From: Limnobacter thiooxidans
Lineage (GTDB): Bacteria > Pseudomonadota > Gammaproteobacteria > Burkholderiales > Burkholderiaceae_B
Length of the DNA stretch: 64,000 nt
Reading direction: 5' to 3'
NCBI RefSeq assembly: GCF_036323495.1
Contig: NZ_AP028947.1
Location: 3,410,001-3,474,000 of the forward strand
Part shown: positions 26,170 to 34,374 of the stretch, in pieces
Layout of the letters: each line of letters begins with the position of its first letter
Numbering within the stretch: the first letter of the stretch is position 1
Notes under the pieces: model-generated
Database searches by the model: none
What the model was told of the DNA's origin: nothing
The model's input: the letters and a program-made list of their open reading frames with translations, nothing else
Translations under genes and position numbers: made by a program

Positions 26170-29100
26170 TTGCGCCGGTTATTTGGCCTGTTATTTAATC
26201 AACCCTTCAAATGTAAAACAGTGCAAAAACGAGATCAGGAAATTCTGTTTTCCGCATCAGACCTGACGTATTTCGCAGAGTGCAAGCACCGCACCTGGCT
26301 TGACCGTTGCCACCTTGATGCGCCCATGGAAAAAGCCGATGAAACGGATTCCATGCGGCTGATCATGGACAAGGGTCTGGAACATGAAGCCGCGCATTTG
26401 CAAACCCTGAAAGATCAGGGTTTGCATGTAGTTGAAATAAAAACCAAGGAGCTTGACGAACAAGTTCGCCAAACCACCCAAGCCATTGAGGAAGGCGCAG
26501 ATGTGGTGTTTCAGGCCACACTTCGCCGTGGTGCTTACATTGGGCATGCCGACTTTCTCATGCGCACGCCCCACAAAAGCCCAAGCGGGCAGTGGGTGTA
26601 TGACGTGGTGGACACCAAGCTTTCCCACCACACCAAGACAAAATTTCTGGTGCAGTTGTGTTTCTACAGCGACCTGCTGGCCGACATCACTGGGCAACTG
26701 CCAGAACACATTCACGTGGAGCTGGGCAATGGCCAACGCAGCACCTACCGCGTGAACGACTACTTTGCCTATTACCGCAAACTCATGGCTGATTTCGAAG
26801 CTAGCCTGAGCCAGCACACGTTGCAACCTGTCACCTACCCCGACCCCTGCAACTTTTGCAGCATGTGCCACTGGCGTGAACGTTGCGACCAGCAAAGGCT
26901 GGAAGACGACCATTTAAGCCAGGTGGCCAACATCACGAAAACGCAAATCGTGAAACTGGCTTCTATCGGTGTAACAACCATGAAAGGGCTTTCACGACTG
27001 GGTGAAACAGCCAAGGTAAAAGGCATTCAGGAGCCCACCCTGCTTCGCCTTGCCGAACAAGCCGCCCTGCAGGTTCATGAAAAAGAAACTGGCGAGGCCG
27101 TGGTCAAGTGCCTTGGCAATGTGGAAGAAGGTAAAGGGTTCGAGCGCCTGCCCCCGCCCAATGAAGGCGACCTGTTCTTCGACATGGAAGGCGATCCCAT
27201 GTATCCCGAAGGCCTGGAATACCTGTTTGGTGTTTACTTCTTCGAGAATGGCAAGGCAGAATTCAAGGCCTTCTGGGCCCACACACGTACTGAAGAGGGC
27301 CAGGCATTTTCAGACTTCATGAACTTTTTGAATGAACGCCTAACGCGTTACCCACAGGCCCACATTTACCACTACGCCCATTATGAAAAAACAGCCCTGA
27401 AGCGGCTGATGAGCGTGCACGGCCTGCATGAAGATTCTGTCGACAATCTGCTACGCCACCACAAGCTGGTCGACCTGTACAAAGTGGTTCGCGAGGGCTT
27501 GCGGATTTCCAAACCCAGCTATTCAATCAAGCAGGTCGAAAAGTTTTATGGCACCGCGCGTACCGTGGAAGTAACCAACGCGGCCGACTCAATCGTAGTG
27601 TATGAACGCTGGCGGCAAGAACAAGACCCGCAACTGCTTCAAGACATTTACGACTATAACCTCGACGACTGCAAATCAACCTGGGAACTGCGCGAATGGC
27701 TGCTGAAACAACGCCCAGCGCATGCTGCGTGGTTTGATAAAAACAGGGAATTGCCTGGCAAGCCGCTGACCGACAAGCAAATTGAAATGGCTGAGCAACG
27801 TGCGGCCAACCAAGCCGCGCATGAAGCCTACCTGGCTGAGCTGCCAAATCGCCTGGCAAACAGCAAGCACACCGGCCAACTGCCTGAGCAATACAGGCAA
27901 CTGCTTTGCCAACTGATCGATTTCCACAAGCGTGCGGCAAAGCCTGCGTGGTGGGCCATTTTCGAACGCATTGAAGCCGAGCCGGAAGAACTGCTCGACG
28001 ACATGGAAGTGATTGCCAACCTGCAGTTTGCAGACAAACTGGTGGGCGGGAAGATGCCACGCCAAAGCAAGTGGAAATTTCCCGAGCAGGAATTCAAGTG
28101 CAAGGCAGGCGATCAAATCAAGGTACTTGATTCTGAAGCAATGCCCAGCGGAAAAATACTAAGCATTGATGAAGAAAATTGCGAACTGGTGCTGGCCTGC
28201 ACATCATTGCCGTTGAAATATTCAGAGCCTGGTCGAACCATGCACATTTCGGTGGGGGCTCCATTTGATACAACAACAATTGCAGATGCGGTGTGGCGGT
28301 TTGTTGAAAAGGAAATAGACGACGCATCAGAAAAGTCAGCCGTTCGACAATTCCTGCTTCGCCAGCCACCCCGATTCGCCCACAAGAAAGTGGGCGAGGT
28401 TCTGGTTCAACCTGAACAGGAATGCGGGCAAACTACCTTGCAGCAAACCACCGAGCTGATCCGCAACATGGACCACAGCTGCCTGTTTGTGCAAGGCCCA
28501 CCCGGCACCGGCAAAACCTATACCGGCAGCCACGTGATTGCGGAACTGATTCGAAGCGGCAAGAAAGTGGCCATCAGCTCCAACAGCCACAAGGCCATCA
28601 ACAACCTGGTTGAAAAAACAGCGCAGGTTCTGGAACGCATGGGGCAAAGCTTCTACGGCGTCAAAGTATGTAGCACCGATGATCAAGAAGCCTACGGCTT
28701 TGGTATCAGCAACCTCAAGAAAAAAGATCTTTTTGAAGACGAGGCGCTCGCTCCGGAAGAGGCCCCCGACCTGCTTGCAGGCACCGCCTGGCTGTTTTCC
28801 AGTTGGCAGCTAACCGGATGCTTCGACTACCTGTTCATTGACGAAGCTGGCCAGGTGGCCACCGCCAACACCGTGGCCATGGGCCAGTGCGCCGACAACA
28901 TTGTGCTGCTTGGTGACCAAATGCAACTAGGGCAACCCATTCAAGGCGACCACCCCGGCGAAAGCGGATTGTCTACGCTTGAATACCTGCTGGGCCATAA
29001 GGCCACCATACCTCCAGACACCGGTGTGTTTCTTGATCAAAGCTATCGCATGCACCCAAGCGTGTGCAATTACATATCCACCACCTTCTATGAAGGCCGC

Positions 29101-29640
29101 TTGCGGCATGCCCAGCAAACCGAGAACCAAGGCCTGGTTTTAGCCGGACCACTGGCTGACCAATTTTCGGCCACTGGAGTTTATTGCTACCCAGTGATAC
29201 ACGATGGCAATTCGCAAAAAAGTATTGAAGAAGCTGAAGCCATCAACAGGCTTTATGTAGAGCTAATGAAGCAAAGTTTTATTGGGCCAAAAGGTGAAGT
29301 GCTGCCCATAAATGCAGATGAAATTCTGGTGGTCGCACCTTACAACGCGCAAGTCAACCTACTAAAACGAGTGCTTCCTGAAGGAGCGCGAGTTGGTACA
29401 GTAGACAAGTTTCAAGGCCAAGAAGCACAGGTGGTGCTGGTCTCCATGGTGACCTCGAATGAACAACACATGCCAAGGCACTTGGAATTTCTGTTCAGCA
29501 GGAACAGGCTGAACGTGGCTGTTAGCAGGGCAAAAAGCCTGGCCGTTGTGGTGATGAGCCCTGGGTTGGCCGATGTGCGGAGCGAGAAGCCGGAGACTTT
29601 GGGGTTGATCAATACTTTTATTGGGTTGGTAAGTCAGTAG
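26170..29640 (+). CDS. TM0106-type RecB-like nuclease fused to SF1B helicase
   Basis: 1156 residues. The order is: an N-terminal RecB/Cas4-like nuclease (YDVVDTKLSHHTK, with the C-x2-C-x2-C type cluster CNFCSMCHWRERC near residue 230, probably Fe-S); an RNase H-fold exonuclease (FFDMEGDP near 338, DYNLDDC near 500); then a Dna2/UPF1-like helicase with Walker A GPPGTGKT (about 776), DEAGQ (about 890), YRMHP, DKFQGQEAQVV and NVAVSRAK. All motifs are intact. The TTG at 26170 has GGAG at proper distance; GTG at 26221 is an alternative. It probably acts in DNA end processing or repair. It flanks the defence island and may or may not be part of it. Confidence 0.85.
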   Translation: MRRLFGLLFNQPFKCKTVQKRDQEILFSASDLTYFAECKHRTWLDRCHLDAPMEKADETDSMRLIMDKGLEHEAAHLQTLKDQGLHVVEIKTKELDEQVRQTTQAIEEGADVVFQATLRRGAYIGHADFLMRTPHKSPSGQWVYDVVDTKLSHHTKTKFLVQLCFYSDLLADITGQLPEHIHVELGNGQRSTYRVNDYFAYYRKLMADFEASLSQHTLQPVTYPDPCNFCSMCHWRERCDQQRLEDDHLSQVANITKTQIVKLASIGVTTMKGLSRLGETAKVKGIQEPTLLRLAEQAALQVHEKETGEAVVKCLGNVEEGKGFERLPPPNEGDLFFDMEGDPMYPEGLEYLFGVYFFENGKAEFKAFWAHTRTEEGQAFSDFMNFLNERLTRYPQAHIYHYAHYEKTALKRLMSVHGLHEDSVDNLLRHHKLVDLYKVVREGLRISKPSYSIKQVEKFYGTARTVEVTNAADSIVVYERWRQEQDPQLLQDIYDYNLDDCKSTWELREWLLKQRPAHAAWFDKNRELPGKPLTDKQIEMAEQRAANQAAHEAYLAELPNRLANSKHTGQLPEQYRQLLCQLIDFHKRAAKPAWWAIFERIEAEPEELLDDMEVIANLQFADKLVGGKMPRQSKWKFPEQEFKCKAGDQIKVLDSEAMPSGKILSIDEENCELVLACTSLPLKYSEPGRTMHISVGAPFDTTTIADAVWRFVEKEIDDASEKSAVRQFLLRQPPRFAHKKVGEVLVQPEQECGQTTLQQTTELIRNMDHSCLFVQGPPGTGKTYTGSHVIAELIRSGKKVAISSNSHKAINNLVEKTAQVLERMGQSFYGVKVCSTDDQEAYGFGISNLKKKDLFEDEALAPEEAPDLLAGTAWLFSSWQLTGCFDYLFIDEAGQVATANTVAMGQCADNIVLLGDQMQLGQPIQGDHPGESGLSTLEYLLGHKATIPPDTGVFLDQSYRMHPSVCNYISTTFYEGRLRHAQQTENQGLVLAGPLADQFSATGVYCYPVIHDGNSQKSIEEAEAINRLYVELMKQSFIGPKGEVLPINADEILVVAPYNAQVNLLKRVLPEGARVGTVDKFQGQEAQVVLVSMVTSNEQHMPRHLEFLFSRNRLNVAVSRAKSLAVVVMSPGLADVRSEKPETLGLINTFIGLVSQ

Positions 29641-30101
29641 GCTCGATAAATGAATTTTATTTCTATTGATTTAGCCTAGCCCTCCGCTAATTTCTTTGGA
29701 GGAACACGGTGAATAAAACCTTAATTCTGCATTCAGCACTTCAATAATTTATTTAGAAAATTAGGTACTCTGGGTAAAACTATGCAGATTGCACCTTAAG
29801 CTTTTGTGTGACTTAAGTTAACCGCTGACTACACCGCCTGTCATTTATGGAAAGAGAAGAGCCACTAGGTTGGATCTATCGAGGTCAGTTCACAACTAGC
29901 CCCCAAATGACATGATCAATTATTACAGCGTCGAGTCCACGTTTAATACGGTGAAATCCTGTCTTTTTTGGACCGTCTTTTGAATTGCACTGAATACGGG
30001 CTTATCTGGTCAATGTAAAAGATCCATGAAACCAGCACGATGACAAGTACTCAGAAGACTGTTCAATAAACAATAAAATTGTTATTTTTAGGGAGATGCT
30101 T
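29641..30101. other. Non-coding region before the sigma/Z1 operon
   Basis: About 460 bp without a credible gene. AACAAT (30069-30074) and ATTGTT (30078-30083) form a small perfect inverted repeat just ahead of the ribosome-site-like AGGGAG at 30090. This is a plausible operator or promoter area for the operon. Short protein-like strings on either strand between 29800 and 30000 are broken by stops, and I could not assign them. Confidence 0.4.
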
Positions 30102-30311
30102 TTGAAAATAAAATTTAGCGGGCATCTCATCCAGATTTTTCGTAACTTTTTGGGCGGTAATGAACCTTTATTGACCATAGCCCCCTTATGTTGGTCGTTG
30201 CAGTTCCTTTTAGGTTATCGAAAAGAATTTCGATTTGATACGCTCATTTTTTTAATTTCCCGTTCTAGGCCTCAAGTTTCTAGCGACTTTGGTTCTCATA
30301 TTCATTTGTGA
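30102..30311 (+). CDS. Possible small leader ORF of the sigma/Z1 operon
   Basis: 69 codons from a TTG at 30102 that has AGGGAG 6 nt upstream, the best ribosome site in this stretch. An ATG at 30096 would sit too close to it. Its TGA stop shares a base with the ATG of the sigma fusion (TGATG), which fits translational coupling. The product is moderately hydrophobic with basic patches (FRNFLGG, LLGYRKEFRFDTLIFLI) and resembles nothing I know. It may be a leader peptide or a tiny regulator, or an accidental ORF. Confidence 0.3.
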   Translation: MKIKFSGHLIQIFRNFLGGNEPLLTIAPLCWSLQFLLGYRKEFRFDTLIFLISRSRPQVSSDFGSHIHL

Positions 30312-32881
30312 TGAAGCTTAACCCTCTTTTTAAACTATCAATTATCTCTGGGGTTGAGGCCGCGATAAAGCTTCATATTCTTAGAGGTGATGATCCAAAT
30401 GCCAGAGATGGAACGGGAGCTACTCCGTTGATTCTTGCCGCCGCTAGGGGCCGTGCAGGGGCTATTCGCCTTTTGCTGAACGCTGGAGCAAATCCGAAAC
30501 TTGAAGATCAAGACGGAATGGACGCAATGGCTCACGCCATGAGGCATGGGTGTAAAGAAACAATTGAACTTCTCAGGGCCACTGGGGTAAGTGTCATAAC
30601 AGATTCGCAGCTTTTGTATCCGGCTGTTGTGACGAACCAACCTGATACCCCATACCTTGTTGCGAATGAAAAAATGGTGGCTTTTCGTAGCGAAATAGCT
30701 GACCTGCAAGTCCCAACTTTAACTCCTTCTTCAACTGACTCTGGAGTTGAAGAAAATATTGCTGGATTGGTAAATCCTTTGATAGAGCCATCCGCCTTAA
30801 ACTCGGATTCGTCTTGTAAAACGCCAGCCCCCCCTTCGAGCACTTGCGCCGCAAACGAAGTTCTCCTGTTCGACGACGAACCACTCCAAGACATTTTCAG
30901 TGATGATTGGGAAGCAGAGAAAGAAGTTTCGGTTCCTGAAGGAGATGAGACGGTTGTCAGAGGCTCCCGACAGGTTCATGAGAGTATTGGTCGACATAAC
31001 GCTATAAATCGAGACGAAAACTGGGATGATATAGATCTCTTCCTACCATCAAGATCGACTCCCCTTTCCCTTGATCAGAGTAATGATTCTTTCAGAAATC
31101 TGTTGCTGTTCGCACTACACGAAGGATGTGTTTCCGAAGAGGCCATTATTGATGCTGGATTGAACTCAGATGGCAGTCGGAATAAAGAAGCTGAGAGGCT
31201 TCTGACATTTGTTGCCGGAGAGTTAGGAGCGACAGTCGTGGATTGGATCGGTTTAAGCGGTCCTTATCAGATTGAACCCACTACTGCAGAGGAGCACATC
31301 CTGTTGGAAGCGACTCAATTTTTTGAGGAGCTTGCTTCCGGTCGGAATGATCCTTTCCGCTTTTATTTGAAAGAAATACGTGAAGACCTTCTTGGTGCAG
31401 AAGATGAGATCAGATTGGCTAGGGAGATGGAGGAGGCTGGTCGAGAGGCTATGTCTGCCCTTGCTCAATGGCCCGTCGGTTTATCAGTGATTTTCGACGC
31501 AGCAACCCGCGTGGCCAGAAGGGAAGCAGACGCAGGATATTTTTGCAGTGGGCATGAGTCGTCTTCCGAAGTCGAGTCTCCTTTGATACCGATCATCGAC
31601 GACGTCGACGAAGAGGATGAAAACACGGGTATGAATGAAGAAGCCTTGTTTTTCGTGAACACAGTTGCGGATATTGAGAGGATGAAAAGTGATACCAGCA
31701 AGGTCACTGAGTCCTTGGTGAAACTATGCCTTACCCGAGCTTTTCTTACAGAATTACAAGAAAAAGCAAACACTTCAGGAATCTCACAACAGTTTATTTC
31801 GGCTCTCAATCGTCAGGCAAAAGCCAGAGATCGCATGATACTTGCCAACCTTCGACTTGCTTTGTCCATCGCGAAAAAGTATCTCTGGTCAGAAATGCCC
31901 TTTGATGATTTGGTCCAAGAGGCGAATGTAGGTCTCATGAAGGCTGTAGACCGCTACGACTGGCGCAAGGGTTTCCGATTCTCAACCTACGCAACTTGGT
32001 GGATCAGGCAAAAAATCACCCGGAGCATTGCCGACAACGGCAGGGTGGTCAGAGCGCCTGTCCACATTCAGGAAACATCTCGAACACTGTTACGCGAGAG
32101 ATCCGCAGTGGAAGCAGGTTTGGGTCGTCCCGAATCGGAGTATGAAACTTCGCGACGTATCGGAATGTCTATTTCAAAAACACGCCTGATCCTATCAGTT
32201 TTCGATGAAGTGGAATCACTGGACGAGGTGGACCCAGCAACAGGTTTCTCAAGAATTGAGGGGTTGACGGACTTGTTAACTCCCAACCCAGCAGAGGCTG
32301 CCGAGCTTTCTTCATTAAGATCCACCCTGTTGAGCCTACTCGATGAATTGGATGAGCGAAGCAGGGAGGTACTCCTTCTGCGCTTTGGCCTGATGAGAGA
32401 CGAAGCCATGACTCTGGAGGAGGTTGGGCAGCACTACTCAGTGACACGGGAGCGAATCAGGCAAATTGAATCTAAAGCGATGCGTAAACTTTCACATAGG
32501 ATCAAACGGGGGATCCTTTGGCCCTTCATGGGCGATGAATTCGCACCGAAAGAGAACAGGGAGCCATCATTAACGGATAAACAATCAAACACTGAGACCA
32601 AGTCAGACCTGAATCCGATTAGTGAGCGAGAGTCTGTAGAGACTGAAACAGAAACTTCAAATAATTTTGAGCAACCTGAGTCGCCTCACATTGCAATCCC
32701 TAAGTCGGATCTTGTCGAACAAGCGTTAAAGCTCGGTTTGAAAGTAGACGATCGACGAAAGGATGGAGGGAGACTTTCCATCCTTGTGCCTTATGTATCT
32801 ACTCCAAAGATAAGAGCATTTGGTCGCAAGCTTCTCGACTCGGGTTTCCAAAGAAATAGAAACGACATTTTCGAGATATGA
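30311..32881 (+). CDS. Ankyrin-repeat / sigma-70 fusion protein
   Basis: 856 residues. Two ankyrin repeats cover about 27-92 (GATPLILAAARGRAGAIRLL, GANPKLEDQDGMDAMAHAM). A linker and a region-1.1-like acidic helical part follow (about 255-320). Region 1.2 starts DPFRFYLKEI (about 347). An acidic non-conserved stretch (DDVDEEDE) comes next. Region 2 contains NLRLALSIAKKY, FDDLVQEANVGLMKAVDRYD and the promoter-melting RFSTYATWWIRQKITRSIAD (about 560-580). Region 4 has LEEVGQHYSVTRERIRQIE (about 710-730). Regions 2 and 4 are near the primary-sigma consensus, so promoter preference should be RpoD-like. The last 60 residues form an extra domain similar to the ZorC tail. The stop overlaps the ATPase start (ATGA). 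GTG at 30308 is an alternative start. Confidence 0.85.
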   Translation: MKLNPLFKLSIISGVEAAIKLHILRGDDPNARDGTGATPLILAAARGRAGAIRLLLNAGANPKLEDQDGMDAMAHAMRHGCKETIELLRATGVSVITDSQLLYPAVVTNQPDTPYLVANEKMVAFRSEIADLQVPTLTPSSTDSGVEENIAGLVNPLIEPSALNSDSSCKTPAPPSSTCAANEVLLFDDEPLQDIFSDDWEAEKEVSVPEGDETVVRGSRQVHESIGRHNAINRDENWDDIDLFLPSRSTPLSLDQSNDSFRNLLLFALHEGCVSEEAIIDAGLNSDGSRNKEAERLLTFVAGELGATVVDWIGLSGPYQIEPTTAEEHILLEATQFFEELASGRNDPFRFYLKEIREDLLGAEDEIRLAREMEEAGREAMSALAQWPVGLSVIFDAATRVARREADAGYFCSGHESSSEVESPLIPIIDDVDEEDENTGMNEEALFFVNTVADIERMKSDTSKVTESLVKLCLTRAFLTELQEKANTSGISQQFISALNRQAKARDRMILANLRLALSIAKKYLWSEMPFDDLVQEANVGLMKAVDRYDWRKGFRFSTYATWWIRQKITRSIADNGRVVRAPVHIQETSRTLLRERSAVEAGLGRPESEYETSRRIGMSISKTRLILSVFDEVESLDEVDPATGFSRIEGLTDLLTPNPAEAAELSSLRSTLLSLLDELDERSREVLLLRFGLMRDEAMTLEEVGQHYSVTRERIRQIESKAMRKLSHRIKRGILWPFMGDEFAPKENREPSLTDKQSNTETKSDLNPISERESVETETETSNNFEQPESPHIAIPKSDLVEQALKLGLKVDDRRKDGGRLSILVPYVSTPKIRAFGRKLLDSGFQRNRNDIFEI

Positions 32882-34374
32882 CGATGAAAATCAGATACGC
32901 CCCCCCGAAGGCAGGGGCGATGATGGAAGCATTGCGGGGCCTTGGATATTCAACTTCCGCAGCCTTGGCAGACGTGGTGGACAATTCCATATCTGCTGGT
33001 GCCACTCGGGTTCACCTTGACTTCCATTGGAAGAATTCAGAGAGCAGGATTTCAATACTTGATAACGGGTGCGGTATGAGTGACCCGGAACTTGAAGCAG
33101 CGATGACGCTGGGAGTACTTAATCCACTTGATGAAAGGGCTCCGAACGACCTTGGACGTTTTGGTCTAGGGCTGAAAACAGCATCCTTTTCTCAATGCCG
33201 CAGTCTTACAGTTGCTTCAAAGCGTATAGGACAGGAGATAGTTTGTCTGCGTTGGGATCTGGACGCCATAGCTTCCGATCCTGAGGGTGGTTGGCGTATG
33301 TATGAGGGGCCCGCAGTCGGCTCCGAGAGTTTTATCGAACCTCTTGCTGAAATGAGTTCAGGCACTATCGTTCTCTGGGAAAAGATGGACAGGGTGGTCA
33401 CACCAGGATCTGATCTGAACCATTTTGCAGATCTGGCTGATGATGTCGAATTACGTCTCGCCATGATCTTCCATCGTTTGCTTGAAGGATCTAATCCAGA
33501 TTTCCAACTGTATATGAACAGCAGGCCAGTTCAACCCTGGGATCCGTTCATGACAGGACATCCCGCTAAGGCTATGGAATCTCCTGTTGAGCGCAGAAAT
33601 ACTCCCTCTGGCATCCTAGAGGTTCAGTGTCATGTGCTTCCTCACAAGGACAAGCTTTCTGAAGATGAGTTTACTAAAGCGGGCGGTCCTGAAGGTTGGA
33701 CATCTCAGCAGGGCTTTTATGTTTACCGTAACAAACGTCTGCTTCTGGCGGGTGGATGGCTTGGGCTTGGCCGAGGACGTGCCTGGAATCGTGAAGAATC
33801 TCATCGTCTGGCGCGTATCAGGATAGAGATTCCGAACTCCGCGGATGCTGACTGGAAAATCGATGTACGTAAGTCCACAGCGCGTCCACCGGTTTTTGTG
33901 CGGAACTGGCTTACCGGCCTGGCCGAGAATACCCGGGATAAGGCCAGGAAGGTCTTTGCATTTCGAGGTTCAACCATACAGGGGCCCGGTGGAGCACCGA
34001 TTGACCAGGCCTGGCATGTTGAACACCTTCGCAGCGGGCTCCGTTATCGTATTCATCAGGGACACCCCGCAGTGGCTGCAGTTATCGAGGCGTGCGGAGA
34101 GCGACAGGACTTGGTCAAGGCGATGCTTCGCGTAATAGAAGAAACTGTTCCTGTTCAGCGTATTTGGCTCGATACGGCTGAGAACAAGGACACGCCCAAA
34201 ACCGGGTTTGATGGCGAACCCAATCAGTCAGTTATTGAGGTCGCAACCGTACTATTCGAGGACTTGCTTACCCGGAAGGGTTTAAGTCCGGACGAAGCGC
34301 GAAAGGCAATGCACAGAACAGAACCATTTCAGAAATATCCAACATTGATCGCAAATCTGGGGAGATCCGAATGA
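32878..34374 (+). CDS. GHKL (MORC/MutL-like) ATPase of Z1 restriction-like operon
   Basis: 498 residues. The GHKL ATP-binding fold fills the N-terminus: an N-box-like ADVVDNSISAGA (31-42), DNGCGM (62-67) and GRFGLGLKTASFSQ (93-106). The position normally holding the catalytic Glu in MutL/Hsp90 N-boxes appears as Asp32. The rest has no obvious nuclease motif and probably forms the transducer and dimer regions. Comparative genomics has linked such MORC/MutL-like ATPases to restriction-type loci with Z1 proteins. ATGA overlaps join it to both the sigma gene and the Z1 gene, so the three are translated together. Confidence 0.88.
   Translation: MTMKIRYAPPKAGAMMEALRGLGYSTSAALADVVDNSISAGATRVHLDFHWKNSESRISILDNGCGMSDPELEAAMTLGVLNPLDERAPNDLGRFGLGLKTASFSQCRSLTVASKRIGQEIVCLRWDLDAIASDPEGGWRMYEGPAVGSESFIEPLAEMSSGTIVLWEKMDRVVTPGSDLNHFADLADDVELRLAMIFHRLLEGSNPDFQLYMNSRPVQPWDPFMTGHPAKAMESPVERRNTPSGILEVQCHVLPHKDKLSEDEFTKAGGPEGWTSQQGFYVYRNKRLLLAGGWLGLGRGRAWNREESHRLARIRIEIPNSADADWKIDVRKSTARPPVFVRNWLTGLAENTRDKARKVFAFRGSTIQGPGGAPIDQAWHVEHLRSGLRYRIHQGHPAVAAVIEACGERQDLVKAMLRVIEETVPVQRIWLDTAENKDTPKTGFDGEPNQSVIEVATVLFEDLLTRKGLSPDEARKAMHRTEPFQKYPTLIANLGRSE

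Noticed and set aside
29820..30000. Short protein-like strings, including an end resembling S24/LexA-type proteins
   Set aside because: All frames are broken by stops and the resemblance covers only a few residues, so no remnant is claimed.
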